Assembly (NCBI RefSeq): GCF_024704835.1
Contig: NZ_JAMXBE010000002.1
Location: forward strand, 248,001 to 312,000
Source of the DNA: Parapedobacter tibetensis
GTDB lineage: Bacteria; Bacteroidota; Bacteroidia; Sphingobacteriales; Sphingobacteriaceae
Length of the DNA stretch: 64,000 nucleotides
Reading direction: 5' to 3'
Both the position numbers and the translations under genes were made by a program. Shown one piece after another: positions 8,938 through 16,517 of the stretch (positions are counted from its first letter, which is position 1; each line of letters opens with the position of its first letter). Under the pieces are notes generated by a model. It made no database searches. It was not told the DNA's origin and worked only from the letters and a program-made list of their open reading frames with translations.

Positions 8938-10187
8938 TTACTAATACTCAACTCCTGCACCCGATCGTACGTCTCATAACTCGATGTCACCACTTTATCT
9001 CCCGGTTCTAGTCCACTGATTACTTCATAATAATCGGGGTTTTGGCGACCAAGCTGCACATCCACCCGGTAAGCGGTCTTGCCGTCTTCTGTGAGCTTGA
9101 ATACCCAGTTGCCTCCGGTTTGCTGATAGAAGCCACCTTTGGCCAGCAAAATAGCTTTGGTTTCATCGCTGAGTGCTAGGCGGATTTGCAGGGTCTGCCC
9201 ACGGCGAATACCTTCAGGCACTTCGTTCACAAATACCATATCCACTTGGAAGCGGCCATTGGTTACCTGTGTATAGACTTTCTTGATCACCAACTTGTAA
9301 GCTTTGCCGGCGAAGGTGAATTCGCCTTCCAAATCGGGATAGATGCGCGAAATGTAATGCTCATCAATGTCAGCGCGGACCTTGAAGCCAGTGAGCACAT
9401 CGATTTGACCGAGGCGCTCACCGGGGCTTTTGCTTTGGCCGATTTCCGCATCGAACGAAGTGAGCTGCCCGTCCACGGGTGAGCGAAGGATGAGGTCACC
9501 TACTTTTTGCCGCATCAATCCCAATGCAGACATGCCGCTGGAATACAGTTGCTTATTCTGTTCAAGTGATTGGACACTGCGGATGGAGTCCTGGACGATG
9601 TTTTCACGGGTCAGCTTTATCCGTTGCAGCTGGTAATCGTAGTTGTTTTTCGCCTGCTGGTATTCCTGGAGCCCTACGGCTTTCTGTTCATATAGGGTTT
9701 TGTTGAGGTCATAAAGCCGCTTCGCTTCCTTGAGTGCATTTTCCGCATCGGCCATCTGGTTGCGGTTGGCAATGGAAGTTTGCTGTGCATTGGTTTGTGC
9801 AATCTGCATTTGGGTCAGGTTGTTATATACCTGCGTCTCTTGGGTTACCAAGCTCAGTTCCAAATCCGTATTTGAAAGCCGCATGATGGGATCGCCCTTT
9901 TTGAGGTGTGCCCCGTCTTCTACAAACTTCTCTTCCACACGGCCACCTACGGAAGCATCGAGGAAAATACTGCTGATGGGTAAAACAGAGCCATTGACGG
10001 GGATAAATTCCCGGAAAGAGTCTTCTTTCACTTCGGATATGGTGATGCGTTCGGCGTTCACGTTGAGCCGTGAATTGCCGGAGGTAAAGTAGTAACTGGC
10101 AAAAATCAAGGCTAGTATGCCTACGATGCCCGCAACCATCGCGATGCGTTTACTGTTCCATCTCTTTTTCGGTAATGCTCTGTCCAT
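8934..10187 (-). CDS. HlyD/AcrA-type periplasmic adaptor of an ABC efflux system
   Basis: The 417-residue protein has a short cytoplasmic basic stretch, one anchor helix at about 16-33 (MVAGIVGILALIFASYYF), a first lipoyl half at about 70-108 and a long coiled-coil hairpin at about 110-215. The second lipoyl half follows near 225-265 (LRSPVDGQLTSFDAEIGQ), then a beta-barrel and a membrane-proximal domain. This is the membrane-fusion protein that links an inner-membrane MacB-type transporter to an outer-membrane channel. It is the first gene of the leftward adaptor-permease-permease run. A paired palindrome and a sigma-54-like box lie upstream. No TolC-type channel or ATPase gene is present here. 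Confidence 0.9.
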   Translation of the reverse strand: MDRALPKKRWNSKRIAMVAGIVGILALIFASYYFTSGNSRLNVNAERITISEVKEDSFREFIPVNGSVLPISSIFLDASVGGRVEEKFVEDGAHLKKGDPIMRLSNTDLELSLVTQETQVYNNLTQMQIAQTNAQQTSIANRNQMADAENALKEAKRLYDLNKTLYEQKAVGLQEYQQAKNNYDYQLQRIKLTRENIVQDSIRSVQSLEQNKQLYSSGMSALGLMRQKVGDLILRSPVDGQLTSFDAEIGQSKSPGERLGQIDVLTGFKVRADIDEHYISRIYPDLEGEFTFAGKAYKLVIKKVYTQVTNGRFQVDMVFVNEVPEGIRRGQTLQIRLALSDETKAILLAKGGFYQQTGGNWVFKLTEDGKTAYRVDVQLGRQNPDYYEVISGLEPGDKVVTSSYETYDRVQELSISN

Positions 10188-10195
10188 TGTTTTTC

Positions 10196-10229
10196 GCTAT
10201 CAGCTACCGGCTATCAGCCATCAGCTATC
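10196..10229. repeat. GCTATCAGC-type repeat
   Basis: This is the clearest member of the dispersed family: ctatcagcta, ccggctatcagc and catcagctatc in tandem, directly upstream of the adaptor gene. Confidence 0.6.
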
Positions 10230-10295
10230 ATTTTTTTGTTATTAACTGTTTGTTCGACTGCTCCTGCCTGGGGCAGGACCAACTGCTAATTAACT

Positions 10296-10311
10296 ATACA
10301 AGGTCGTGCCA
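10296..10311 (-). promoter_or_regulatory. Sigma-54-like -24 element, -12 box off by one
   Basis: On the minus strand TTGGCACG is a perfect -24 box, followed after three bases by TTGTA. The -12 motif is one base closer than the canonical spacing and lacks GC. The GG lies 54 nt from the palindrome pair at 10364, the same distance as in the other copy (55 nt), which supports a shared architecture despite the imperfect box. Confidence 0.35.
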
Positions 10312-10363
10312 AAAATATAACTTATTTGAATACAGTATATTGTGGTTTTTAATAGAATAAAAC

Positions 10364-10400
10364 TGTTCGATATCGAACACCTATTGTGCGGTAGCGGACA
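10364..10400. promoter_or_regulatory. Paired palindromic operator, second copy
   Basis: TGTTCGATATCGAACA (10364-10379) is identical to the site at 3059-3074 and is followed 21 bp later by the weaker TGTGCGGTAGCGGACA (10385-10400). It stands upstream of the adaptor gene on the minus strand. Confidence 0.6.
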
Positions 10401-10451
10401 GCGGGTTTGATGGATGAGTGGAATGGTGAAAAATGAGCTGCGGCGCGAGAT

Positions 10452-10529
10452 CATTACTATTTTGGTGCCAGCCTGAAGGACCTCGATCGCTTGTTGGATG
10501 CGTTACAGGCGATTTCAAGGTCGGCTTAA
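10452..10529 (+). pseudogene. Possible C-terminal remnant of a class V aminotransferase
   Basis: The plus frame reads HYYFGASLKDLDRLLDALQ and ends ISRSA-stop. An H-Y-Y segment followed by an LDRLLDAL helix is how class V aminotransferases and cysteine desulfurases often end. No other part of such a gene is present, so this would be debris. The identification rests on about 25 residues and is weak. The rest of the 10188-10540 spacer holds repeats, the operator and a hairpin TCCTGCC-TGG-GGCAGGA at 10262-10278. Confidence 0.25.
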
Positions 10530-10540
10530 TGATCGGAATA

Positions 10541-10867
10541 TTATTTTACGTGTTCAAGCAACTTAAGCAACTCCTTGTCGCTTATAGATGATTGATTTGA
10601 CTTATCGTAGATTGATAACAGGAAAACGGTGGAATCCTTAATCGTAACGTACGTGATTGCACGTGCTCCGCCTGATTTGCCTTTACCTTTGGAGGCGATG
10701 GCTATTCTTATCTTATAGCAATCGTTTCCTATAGGAGTGCCGGTTGTCGGATTATTTTTGAGTGTATCGACAAGTGATAAAAATTCAACTTTTAGAGAGG
10801 GGTACTTCTTGGTTAGGCGTTTAAATTGCTTATCGAAGTAAGCAATCGTATGAATATTAAACTTCAT
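10541..10867 (-). CDS. ParE/RelE-superfamily toxin
   Basis: This 108-residue basic protein is of the usual length for the type II toxin fold. The start MKFNIHTIAYFDKQFKRLTKKYPSL gives the first strand and the helix with the F-x-K-x-x-K-R-L-x-K-K-Y-P pattern typical of the family. A central strand carries YKIRIAIASKGKGKSGGAR (the Y/KIR...GKSGGxR segment) and a later strand reads VFLLSIYDKS. Its start overlaps the upstream antitoxin stop by 11 nt, so the genes are coupled. Such toxins cut mRNA or poison gyrase; which one applies cannot be told here. Confidence 0.85.
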   Translation of the reverse strand: MKFNIHTIAYFDKQFKRLTKKYPSLKVEFLSLVDTLKNNPTTGTPIGNDCYKIRIAIASKGKGKSGGARAITYVTIKDSTVFLLSIYDKSNQSSISDKELLKLLEHVK

Positions 10868-11072
10868 TCATCAAGTCTTCGATAGGTCGTGTTTTTAGTT
10901 TGCCCGCTTTTACCGAAGTAGCGTTTTTATAAGCAGTCTTGATTTCCTTTATTTCGTTGAATAATTCAATATCTGACTCAGAGAGTGCTTCTGCGTTCAC
11001 AAATGAAAAGTCTTTCAACACTTCCATAAGTGCCGCAAATTTGTTGTCCTTAACTTCTAATAAGACCTTCAT
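10857..11072 (-). CDS. Antitoxin partner of the ParE/RelE-like toxin
   Basis: This 71-residue acidic protein starts MKVLLEVKDNKFAALMEVL from the ATG at 11072, chosen because a longer start at 11120 would be encoded by the inverted repeat that is probably its operator. It ends TRPIEDLMNEV. Small helical antitoxins of this type are common before RelE/ParE toxins in Bacteroidota. It overlaps the toxin gene by 11 nt. The inverted repeat at 11099-11152, just upstream, is a likely autoregulatory site. Confidence 0.8.
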   Translation of the reverse strand: MKVLLEVKDNKFAALMEVLKDFSFVNAEALSESDIELFNEIKEIKTAYKNATSVKAGKLKTRPIEDLMNEV

Positions 11073-11098
11073 ATTGAAATGATTTAATACAAACTTAG

Positions 11099-11152
11099 AT
11101 AAAGTTGCTTTAATATGCAACTATAATTGCGTGAAATAAAAAGCAACTTTAT
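11099..11152. promoter_or_regulatory. Inverted repeat upstream of the toxin-antitoxin operon
   Basis: ATAAAGTTGCTTT (11099-11111) is perfectly repeated in inverse orientation as AAAGCAACTTTAT (11140-11152), with an inner ATGCAA/TTGC pair. It covers the region where the antitoxin promoter should be. A second, sequence-diverged element with the same layout lies at 12899-12948. The remaining 11153-11349 segment has a 29-codon ORF starting at about 11179 that I do not recognise. Confidence 0.5.
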
Positions 11153-11349
11153 TCGCAGTCGTCTACTTTCACCTGAGCTCATGAATGCTACACAGTTATC
11201 GGTCTACTCAGCTGCCATTGAGAACGGCGAAGCCCTCTTGAACACCTTTGAAATAAAATTACGTAAGTGAAAAAACAACTTTTATAGAGGAAAAATACTT
11301 AAATAATCGTATGTAACCAAGCGTTTTTTCCTTATCACCCCAATGAGGA

Positions 11350-12651
11350 TTACAACACGTCTATCAGTTTCTCGAAAGCCATGCCCCGTGAAGCCTTGAG
11401 CAAGACCAATGCCCCTTCGATGGGGAACCGATCCAAGGCTTCCCTTGCCTCCTCGGTGGTTTCATAGCATTCAGCATCTGGGTGGCGGTGCTGCCGGAAA
11501 GCTTTGCCTACGAAGATGGTGCGGGCGGCGTGAAGCGCAGTAGCTTGCTGCATCACCTTGCCATGTTCTTCATGCGAGTCGTCGCCCATTTCAAACATAT
11601 CGCCAAGGATGATGGCTTTCTTATCGGCCTCCAGCATGCGGAGGTTTTCCAAGGCCGCGGCCATACTGCTGGCATTGGCATTATAGTAGTCGCAAATGAG
11701 GGTATTGCGTGCCGTCTGCATAAGTTGTGAGCGGTTGTTGGCGGGTGTATAACCAGCAATGCCTTGGTTGATTTTTTGGGGTGCCAAGCCGAAGTGCCTG
11801 CCGATGCAAGCCGCGGCCAGGATATTTTCCGTATTGTATGAGCCCGTCAGCTGGGTGCGTACCGTATGACCGGTTTCGTTGCCTTTCTCTCGCCACCGCA
11901 CTTCTAGCAAGGGATTGGCACCAATCAATTCGCCGATCAGGTCATTCTCACCGGAAAAGCCGTAGCGCACCACGTTACCGATAGGCCGCCCTTCGGCCAT
12001 TTCGCGGAGCAAAGGATTGTCTTGCTGCAGAAATAACGTTCCATGGTTAGCGGCCAAATAATCGTATAATTCTCCCTTTGCCTTTTTGACGCCTTCAAAG
12101 CTGCCAAAACCTTCGAGATGAGCCTTGCCTACGTTGGTGATAAGTCCATGGGTGGGTTGTGCAATTCCGCAGAGGAATGCGATTTCACCGATATGGTTGG
12201 CTCCCATCTCCACAATAGCCAGTTGCGTTTCTTCCATGATGGATAGGACAGTCAGCGGTACGCCGATATGGTTGTTGAGGTTGCCCTTCGTAGCATACGT
12301 ATTGAATTTTCGCGATAGCACAGCATGGATCAATTCTTTGGTCGTCGTTTTACCATTGGTACCTGTAATGCCAATAATAGGAATCCGTAGTTGCGCGCGG
12401 TGATGACGAGCCAATTCCTGCAAGGCGGTCAGCACATCTGCAACCAATAGAAACCGCTCGTCCTTTTGGTAAGGTGCTTCATCGATGATCGCATACCGTG
12501 CGCCTTTGTCAAGGGCCTCGACTGCAAAGGCATTCCCGTTGAAATTTGCTCCTTTAAGGGCGAAGAACAGGCTATCGGGCTGAATATTGCGGGTATCCGT
12601 ACTGATAGCAGGGTATTTGAGGAAATAAGAGTACAATGCCGAAGGTTCCAT
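11350..12651 (-). CDS. murF: UDP-N-acetylmuramoyl-tripeptide--D-alanyl-D-alanine ligase
   Basis: The 433-residue cytoplasmic Mur ligase adds D-Ala-D-Ala to the UDP-MurNAc-tripeptide, the last cytoplasmic step of peptidoglycan precursor synthesis. The N-terminal UDP-binding domain holds STDTRNIQPDSLFFALKG, the central domain has the ATP P-loop GITGTNGKTTTKE near 93-105, a GNLNNHIGVPLT motif, an EMGANHIGEI motif and a KAHLEGFGS segment. The C-terminal domain carries CDYYNANASSMAAALENL and LGDMFEMGDDS. Length is normal. It is a single gene here, outside a dcw cluster, and divergent from the amidase gene at 13025. Confidence 0.95.
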   Translation of the reverse strand: MEPSALYSYFLKYPAISTDTRNIQPDSLFFALKGANFNGNAFAVEALDKGARYAIIDEAPYQKDERFLLVADVLTALQELARHHRAQLRIPIIGITGTNGKTTTKELIHAVLSRKFNTYATKGNLNNHIGVPLTVLSIMEETQLAIVEMGANHIGEIAFLCGIAQPTHGLITNVGKAHLEGFGSFEGVKKAKGELYDYLAANHGTLFLQQDNPLLREMAEGRPIGNVVRYGFSGENDLIGELIGANPLLEVRWREKGNETGHTVRTQLTGSYNTENILAAACIGRHFGLAPQKINQGIAGYTPANNRSQLMQTARNTLICDYYNANASSMAAALENLRMLEADKKAIILGDMFEMGDDSHEEHGKVMQQATALHAARTIFVGKAFRQHRHPDAECYETTEEAREALDRFPIEGALVLLKASRGMAFEKLIDVL

Positions 12652-12898
12652 GATGCAAGTTTAGTTAAAAGTCGGGAAGTCTGAAAGCCCGAAAGTCCGG
12701 TTTGCCATACGCATTGATGCAACATTTTTATTCATATACGCATAAACAAGCAAAATATTCCAGATTATTTCCTTATTCTTGCATAAGCGTACCTTTAACC
12801 AATTGGTAGCCTTCCAAGATTTAATTGCAGGGATGGGATAAGCCACTATTGGTTTGCTGTAAGATTTTATTTAAATGAATATGATTTTAAACTTAGAT

Positions 12899-12948
12899 AA
12901 CTTCACTTTTATATGCAAAATAATCGCGTTGCATATAAAGGTGAAGTT
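12899..12948. repeat. 20-bp inverted repeat with 10-nt loop
   Basis: The left arm (12899-12918) and right arm (12929-12948) pair over 20 bp with one mismatch, and the inner part is TATATGCAA/TTGCATATA. It is preceded by aaacttagata, as is the repeat at 11099, and followed by atcggtct...tgccattg and tatagaggaaa, wording also found downstream of 11152. It is thus a diverged copy of that element. Within the 12652-13024 spacer nothing else is recognised except gtcgggaagtc/gaaagtccgg words near 12667-12700. Confidence 0.5.
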
Positions 12949-13024
12949 ATCGGTCTCTCCTCTGCCATTGGGAAGCAACTATTATAGAGGAAATACCCCT
13001 AAATCTCTCTTCTTTGCCGTATTT

Positions 13025-14785
13025 ATGGCTGTAACCATGGTGCTAAGTAGTTCCTTTGTATCCATGGGACAACAGCATCCGAGGCTGAAGATCGTATCCC
13101 CAGCAGCGGATAGCAGCATGATTGACACGTCCATAGCCTATTTCAGGGGAGTAGCCGACCCCTCCGGTATGTTGTTCCTCAATGGGACGGAAGTGAAGAT
13201 ATACCGTACAGGGGTGTTTGCGGCGCCTTTGTACCTACAAAACGGCATAAACGAATTGGAGATATGCCACGTCGTTGATACCGATACCTTGCGTAAGCGA
13301 ATGGTGATGGTGCATGAAAAGCCCGCACCACCGCAGCCTACGGCTGGATTTGCCATTGAATATGCGCGGATATTACCTGGGGGCGAGTTGTGGTTGCAAC
13401 CGGGCGACCACCTGCAAGTGGAGATGAAGGCCACGCCGGGCATGCAAGCTTATTTCTACAAGGATATTCCGCTATATGAAGTGGATGCATCTGAGGCGGG
13501 GGTTGCGGGTATTTACCGGGGTGAATATACCGTACAACCGTCAGACACATTGGCGAATAAACGCATCCCGTTTTATCTTCGCGATAACGCAACCAAAAAG
13601 AACGTGACGCTTGATAGCCGGGAGCAGGTTACCTTCCTCACCCAACACCACACACTGACCGGCCTCACCACGGGAGACCAGGCGCCGTTGTTCTATGGTT
13701 TAGGCACCGATCGACTGGGGGGTGCACGGATGGGGCACCTCGATAACGGGGTGAAGCTGGAGGTAACCGGAAAATGGCAAGACATGTACCGGGTAAGACT
13801 ATCCGAGCAGATGCAGGCCTATATCCCCGCAAATAACCTGCGTTTGCAAAAAGGAGTGCACTTCCGTCCCCATTCCATTACCGGCAGTTGGGCTGTGTAT
13901 ACCGATACCGTGAATGACTATGTGGCGATAGGTCTCAACGAGCGATTACCGTATACATCCATCCAACAGCAAGATCCGACGCGTATCGTGGTGGATGTTT
14001 ATGGAGCCGTATCCAATAGCAACTGGATTACCCAAAAAGACGGGCTTTTGGCCATTCAAAACGTTTGGTACGAACAGGTGAGCAAAGATATTTTCAGGAT
14101 ATATATCGAACTGAAAGAAAAACAATTGTGGGGGTATGAAATTGGTTATGAAGGCAGTAGATTGGTTATCCGTGTGAAACCGCAACCTCCTGTACTCGAT
14201 CTGCGTCAACTCACCGTTGCTGTGGATGCCGGACATGGGGGTAGCAACCGAGGCGCCATGGGGATGACCGGCGTGCTGGAGAAAGACCTTAACCTATCCA
14301 TGGCATTGAAGCTGAAGAAGGCATTGGACAGGGCTGGTGCCTCCGTAATCATGACTCGGGAGACCGACAAACCCTTCAATAATGGTGAACGGTTGAAATG
14401 GATCAAGCAGCAAAACCCGGATATCTTGGTAAGCATCCATTGTAACGCATCGGGCAACCCCATGGTGCAGGGGGCTTCTACCTATTATCGTCACCAACCT
14501 TACCGTCCGGTGTCGCAACATATCTATGCGGAGATGCGCAAATTGGGCCTGGCTGATTTCGGCAATGTAGGTGGCTTCAATTTCACGCTCAATTCGCCTA
14601 CAGAATTTCCTTCGGTATTGGTGGAAGTAGCGTTTCTCTCCAATCCGGAAGACGAGGAACGGTTGCTGGATACGAAATTCCATGATGAGGTGGCTGGAAG
14701 TATTGTAGCCGGATTGCAGCGTTTTTTGAGGGAGGTGGATCAGTTGTCGGCTGTCAGCTATCGGAAATCAGCTATCGGAAATTAG
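13025..14785 (+). CDS. N-acetylmuramoyl-L-alanine amidase (Amidase_3) with N-terminal beta domains
   Basis: This secreted zinc amidase would cut the MurNAc-L-Ala bond of peptidoglycan. The ATG at 13025 gives a hydrophobic leader (MAVTMVLSSSFVSMG); starts from 12875 would translate the inverted repeat at 12899-12948 and are less likely. About 390 residues of beta-rich sequence precede the C-terminal Amidase_3 domain. Zinc ligands and catalytic glutamate are visible in DAGHGG, the E of LEKDLN, SIHCNA and VEVAFLSNPEDE. The last dozen residues (SAVSYRKSAIG) are encoded by a GCTATCAGC-type repeat that has run into the gene. A GHL10 glycosidase follows 22 nt later, so amidase and denuded-glycan hydrolase are probably co-transcribed. 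Confidence 0.9.
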   Translation: MAVTMVLSSSFVSMGQQHPRLKIVSPAADSSMIDTSIAYFRGVADPSGMLFLNGTEVKIYRTGVFAAPLYLQNGINELEICHVVDTDTLRKRMVMVHEKPAPPQPTAGFAIEYARILPGGELWLQPGDHLQVEMKATPGMQAYFYKDIPLYEVDASEAGVAGIYRGEYTVQPSDTLANKRIPFYLRDNATKKNVTLDSREQVTFLTQHHTLTGLTTGDQAPLFYGLGTDRLGGARMGHLDNGVKLEVTGKWQDMYRVRLSEQMQAYIPANNLRLQKGVHFRPHSITGSWAVYTDTVNDYVAIGLNERLPYTSIQQQDPTRIVVDVYGAVSNSNWITQKDGLLAIQNVWYEQVSKDIFRIYIELKEKQLWGYEIGYEGSRLVIRVKPQPPVLDLRQLTVAVDAGHGGSNRGAMGMTGVLEKDLNLSMALKLKKALDRAGASVIMTRETDKPFNNGERLKWIKQQNPDILVSIHCNASGNPMVQGASTYYRHQPYRPVSQHIYAEMRKLGLADFGNVGGFNFTLNSPTEFPSVLVEVAFLSNPEDEERLLDTKFHDEVAGSIVAGLQRFLREVDQLSAVSYRKSAIGN

Positions 14786-14788
14786 CCG
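14743..14788. repeat. GCTATCAGC-type repeat inside the 3' end of the amidase gene
   Basis: The words gtcggctgtcagctatcgg and aatcagctatcgg cover the last codons and the stop of the amidase gene, showing that this repeat family can alter protein ends. Confidence 0.5.
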
Positions 14789-14807
14789 TTGAGAAATAGT
14801 ATAAAAA

Positions 14808-16325
14808 ATGATGAAACAAACTTTTCAAATACTGTTCGGATTGTATCTATTGGCGTCTTGCAGCTCCAAAAGACCTGTGATGATGGATCGTACCGCTATG
14901 CAACCTCCATCAGCCATGCGCGAGTTCCGGGCAGCATGGGTAGCCACCGTAGCAAACATCAACTGGCCGAGCAAACCCGGTCTGAGTACGGCCGAACAAC
15001 AACTGGAGGCACTTGCCTTGCTCAACTTCCTGAAAGACCACCATTTTAATGCGGTTATCTTCCAAGTGCGGCCACAGGCGGATGCATTGTACCAAAGTAA
15101 CTTGGAACCTTGGTCATATTACCTTACCGGGAAGCAGGGCATGGCGCCCAGTCCTTATTATGACCCCTTGGCCTTTTGGGTAGATGAGGCCCATAAGCGA
15201 GGGTTGGAATTGCATGTATGGCTCAACCCTTATCGGGCACATCACATAGAAGGGGGTGAGGTAGCCGCTGAATCCATTGTCAACAAAATGCCTGGATCGG
15301 TCGTGAGGCTCAAGGAGGGATATTGGTGGTTTGATCCGGCCAAGCAAAGCACGCAAGACCACTCCGCCGCCGTGGTGATGGACATCGTGAAACGGTACGA
15401 TATCGATGGCGTGCACTTCGATGATTATTTCTACCCTTATGAATCCTACAATGGAGGTGCCGACTTCCCGGATGACGACAGTTGGGCGGCCTACCAACAA
15501 CAGGGAGGGGCGCTTTCAAGAGCAGATTGGCGTAGGGGCCACGTCAACCGATTTATCGAACGTATTTACAGGGAAATCAAGGCAGAAAAGAAGGGCGTAA
15601 AATTTGGGCTAAGCCCTTTCGGTATTTGGCGTCCGGGCTATCCGGAGGGTATCGCGGGGATGGATCAGTACAACAGCTTGTATGCCGATGCCAAATTGTG
15701 GCTGAATGCGGGTTGGATAGATTACTTTGCACCACAACTGTACTGGCCCATTTCCCAAATGCCGCAGAGTTTCCCGGTATTGCTGGGCTGGTGGCAGCAG
15801 GAAAATATCCATGGGCGACACCTGTGGCCGGGTATGAACGTAGGCCGTGGAGGAGATGAAGCCAACTTGAAAGAAGTGACCAACCAAATCATGATTACAC
15901 GGGGGATGCTACCTGCTAGCAAAGGGGCCATCCACTGGAGCATATCATCGCTCACCCGCCACCCCGCACTTGCCAAAGGGTTGTTAGATGGCCCTTACAA
16001 ACAACAGGCTCTGGTGCCAGCTAGTCCTTGGTTAAGCAATGATGCCCCCGAGATTCCAACGGTGACCGTGGCGGATCTGGGTAGGGAAGTGGATGTAAGC
16101 TGGGAACACCCCGACGTTGGCGGTGTATTCAAGTGGGTGGTGTATTTCCGCTTCGGTGCCACGTGGGACTATGAAATTTTACAAGGCGATGCCACCTATC
16201 TGAAGTTGCCGCGCTATGCCGCTGACGAAGAGACGAAACTTGCGGAAGTGATCGTGACGGCTGTAGATTGCTTGGGGAATGAATCCGACATGAATAAAAT
16301 AATCATTAAACCCACAGGGGAATGA
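14808..16325 (+). CDS. GHL10-family (DUF187) glycosidase lipoprotein, DigH/YngK-like
   Basis: The 505-residue protein starts with a lipoprotein signal (FGLYLLASCSSKRP, Cys near 18). The PF02638-type TIM-barrel domain spans about 35-360: REFRAAWVATVANINWPSK, FNAVIFQVRPQADALY, ELHVWLNPYRAHH, the acidic DGVHFDDYFYPYE and FGLSPFGIWRP are all hallmark segments. A fibronectin-like C-terminus follows. The E. coli family member DigH (YddW) cleaves peptidoglycan glycans already stripped of peptides, so its place directly after an amidase fits. Its 3' end, including the stop codon, lies in the first copy of a 101-bp tandem duplication. Confidence 0.9.
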   Translation: MMKQTFQILFGLYLLASCSSKRPVMMDRTAMQPPSAMREFRAAWVATVANINWPSKPGLSTAEQQLEALALLNFLKDHHFNAVIFQVRPQADALYQSNLEPWSYYLTGKQGMAPSPYYDPLAFWVDEAHKRGLELHVWLNPYRAHHIEGGEVAAESIVNKMPGSVVRLKEGYWWFDPAKQSTQDHSAAVVMDIVKRYDIDGVHFDDYFYPYESYNGGADFPDDDSWAAYQQQGGALSRADWRRGHVNRFIERIYREIKAEKKGVKFGLSPFGIWRPGYPEGIAGMDQYNSLYADAKLWLNAGWIDYFAPQLYWPISQMPQSFPVLLGWWQQENIHGRHLWPGMNVGRGGDEANLKEVTNQIMITRGMLPASKGAIHWSISSLTRHPALAKGLLDGPYKQQALVPASPWLSNDAPEIPTVTVADLGREVDVSWEHPDVGGVFKWVVYFRFGATWDYEILQGDATYLKLPRYAADEETKLAEVIVTAVDCLGNESDMNKIIIKPTGE

Positions 16326-16478
16326 TTATTTTTATTCATCAAAGGTTCCATGAGACCTTTAAAGAACAGTTATGTACGAATGAATCCGACATGAATAAAA
16401 TAATCATTAAGCAAACCGTGCAATGATTATTTTATTCATCAAAGGTTCCATGAGGCCTTTAAAGGACAATTATGTACG
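16277..16478. repeat. Tandem duplication of a ~101-bp unit with hairpins (likely terminator pair)
   Basis: Units 16277-16377 and 16378-16478 are nearly identical. Each holds ATGAATAAAATAATCATT paired with its inverse complement (perfect 18-bp stem in unit 2, one extra T in unit 1) and then AAAGG-loop-CCTTT. The first unit includes the glycosidase 3' end. The stems end in T-rich sequence, so they may terminate transcription in both directions. Confidence 0.7.
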
Positions 16479-16517
16479 AATGAACGTGAAAAAATGACAA
16501 ACGTAATACGATAAGCC

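Noticed and set aside
10262-10278. Hairpin TCCTGCC-TGG-GGCAGGA as a terminator
   Set aside because: No T-tract follows on either strand; left as an unexplained small palindrome.
11179-11268. 29-codon ORF downstream of the inverted repeat
   Set aside because: Too short, no partner or motif; its wording recurs near 12949 without being open, so it is more likely part of a repeated element.
12875-13024. N-terminal extension of the amidase from ATG 12875
   Set aside because: It would translate the 20-bp inverted repeat and give no usable signal peptide at the N-terminus; ATG 13025 was preferred.
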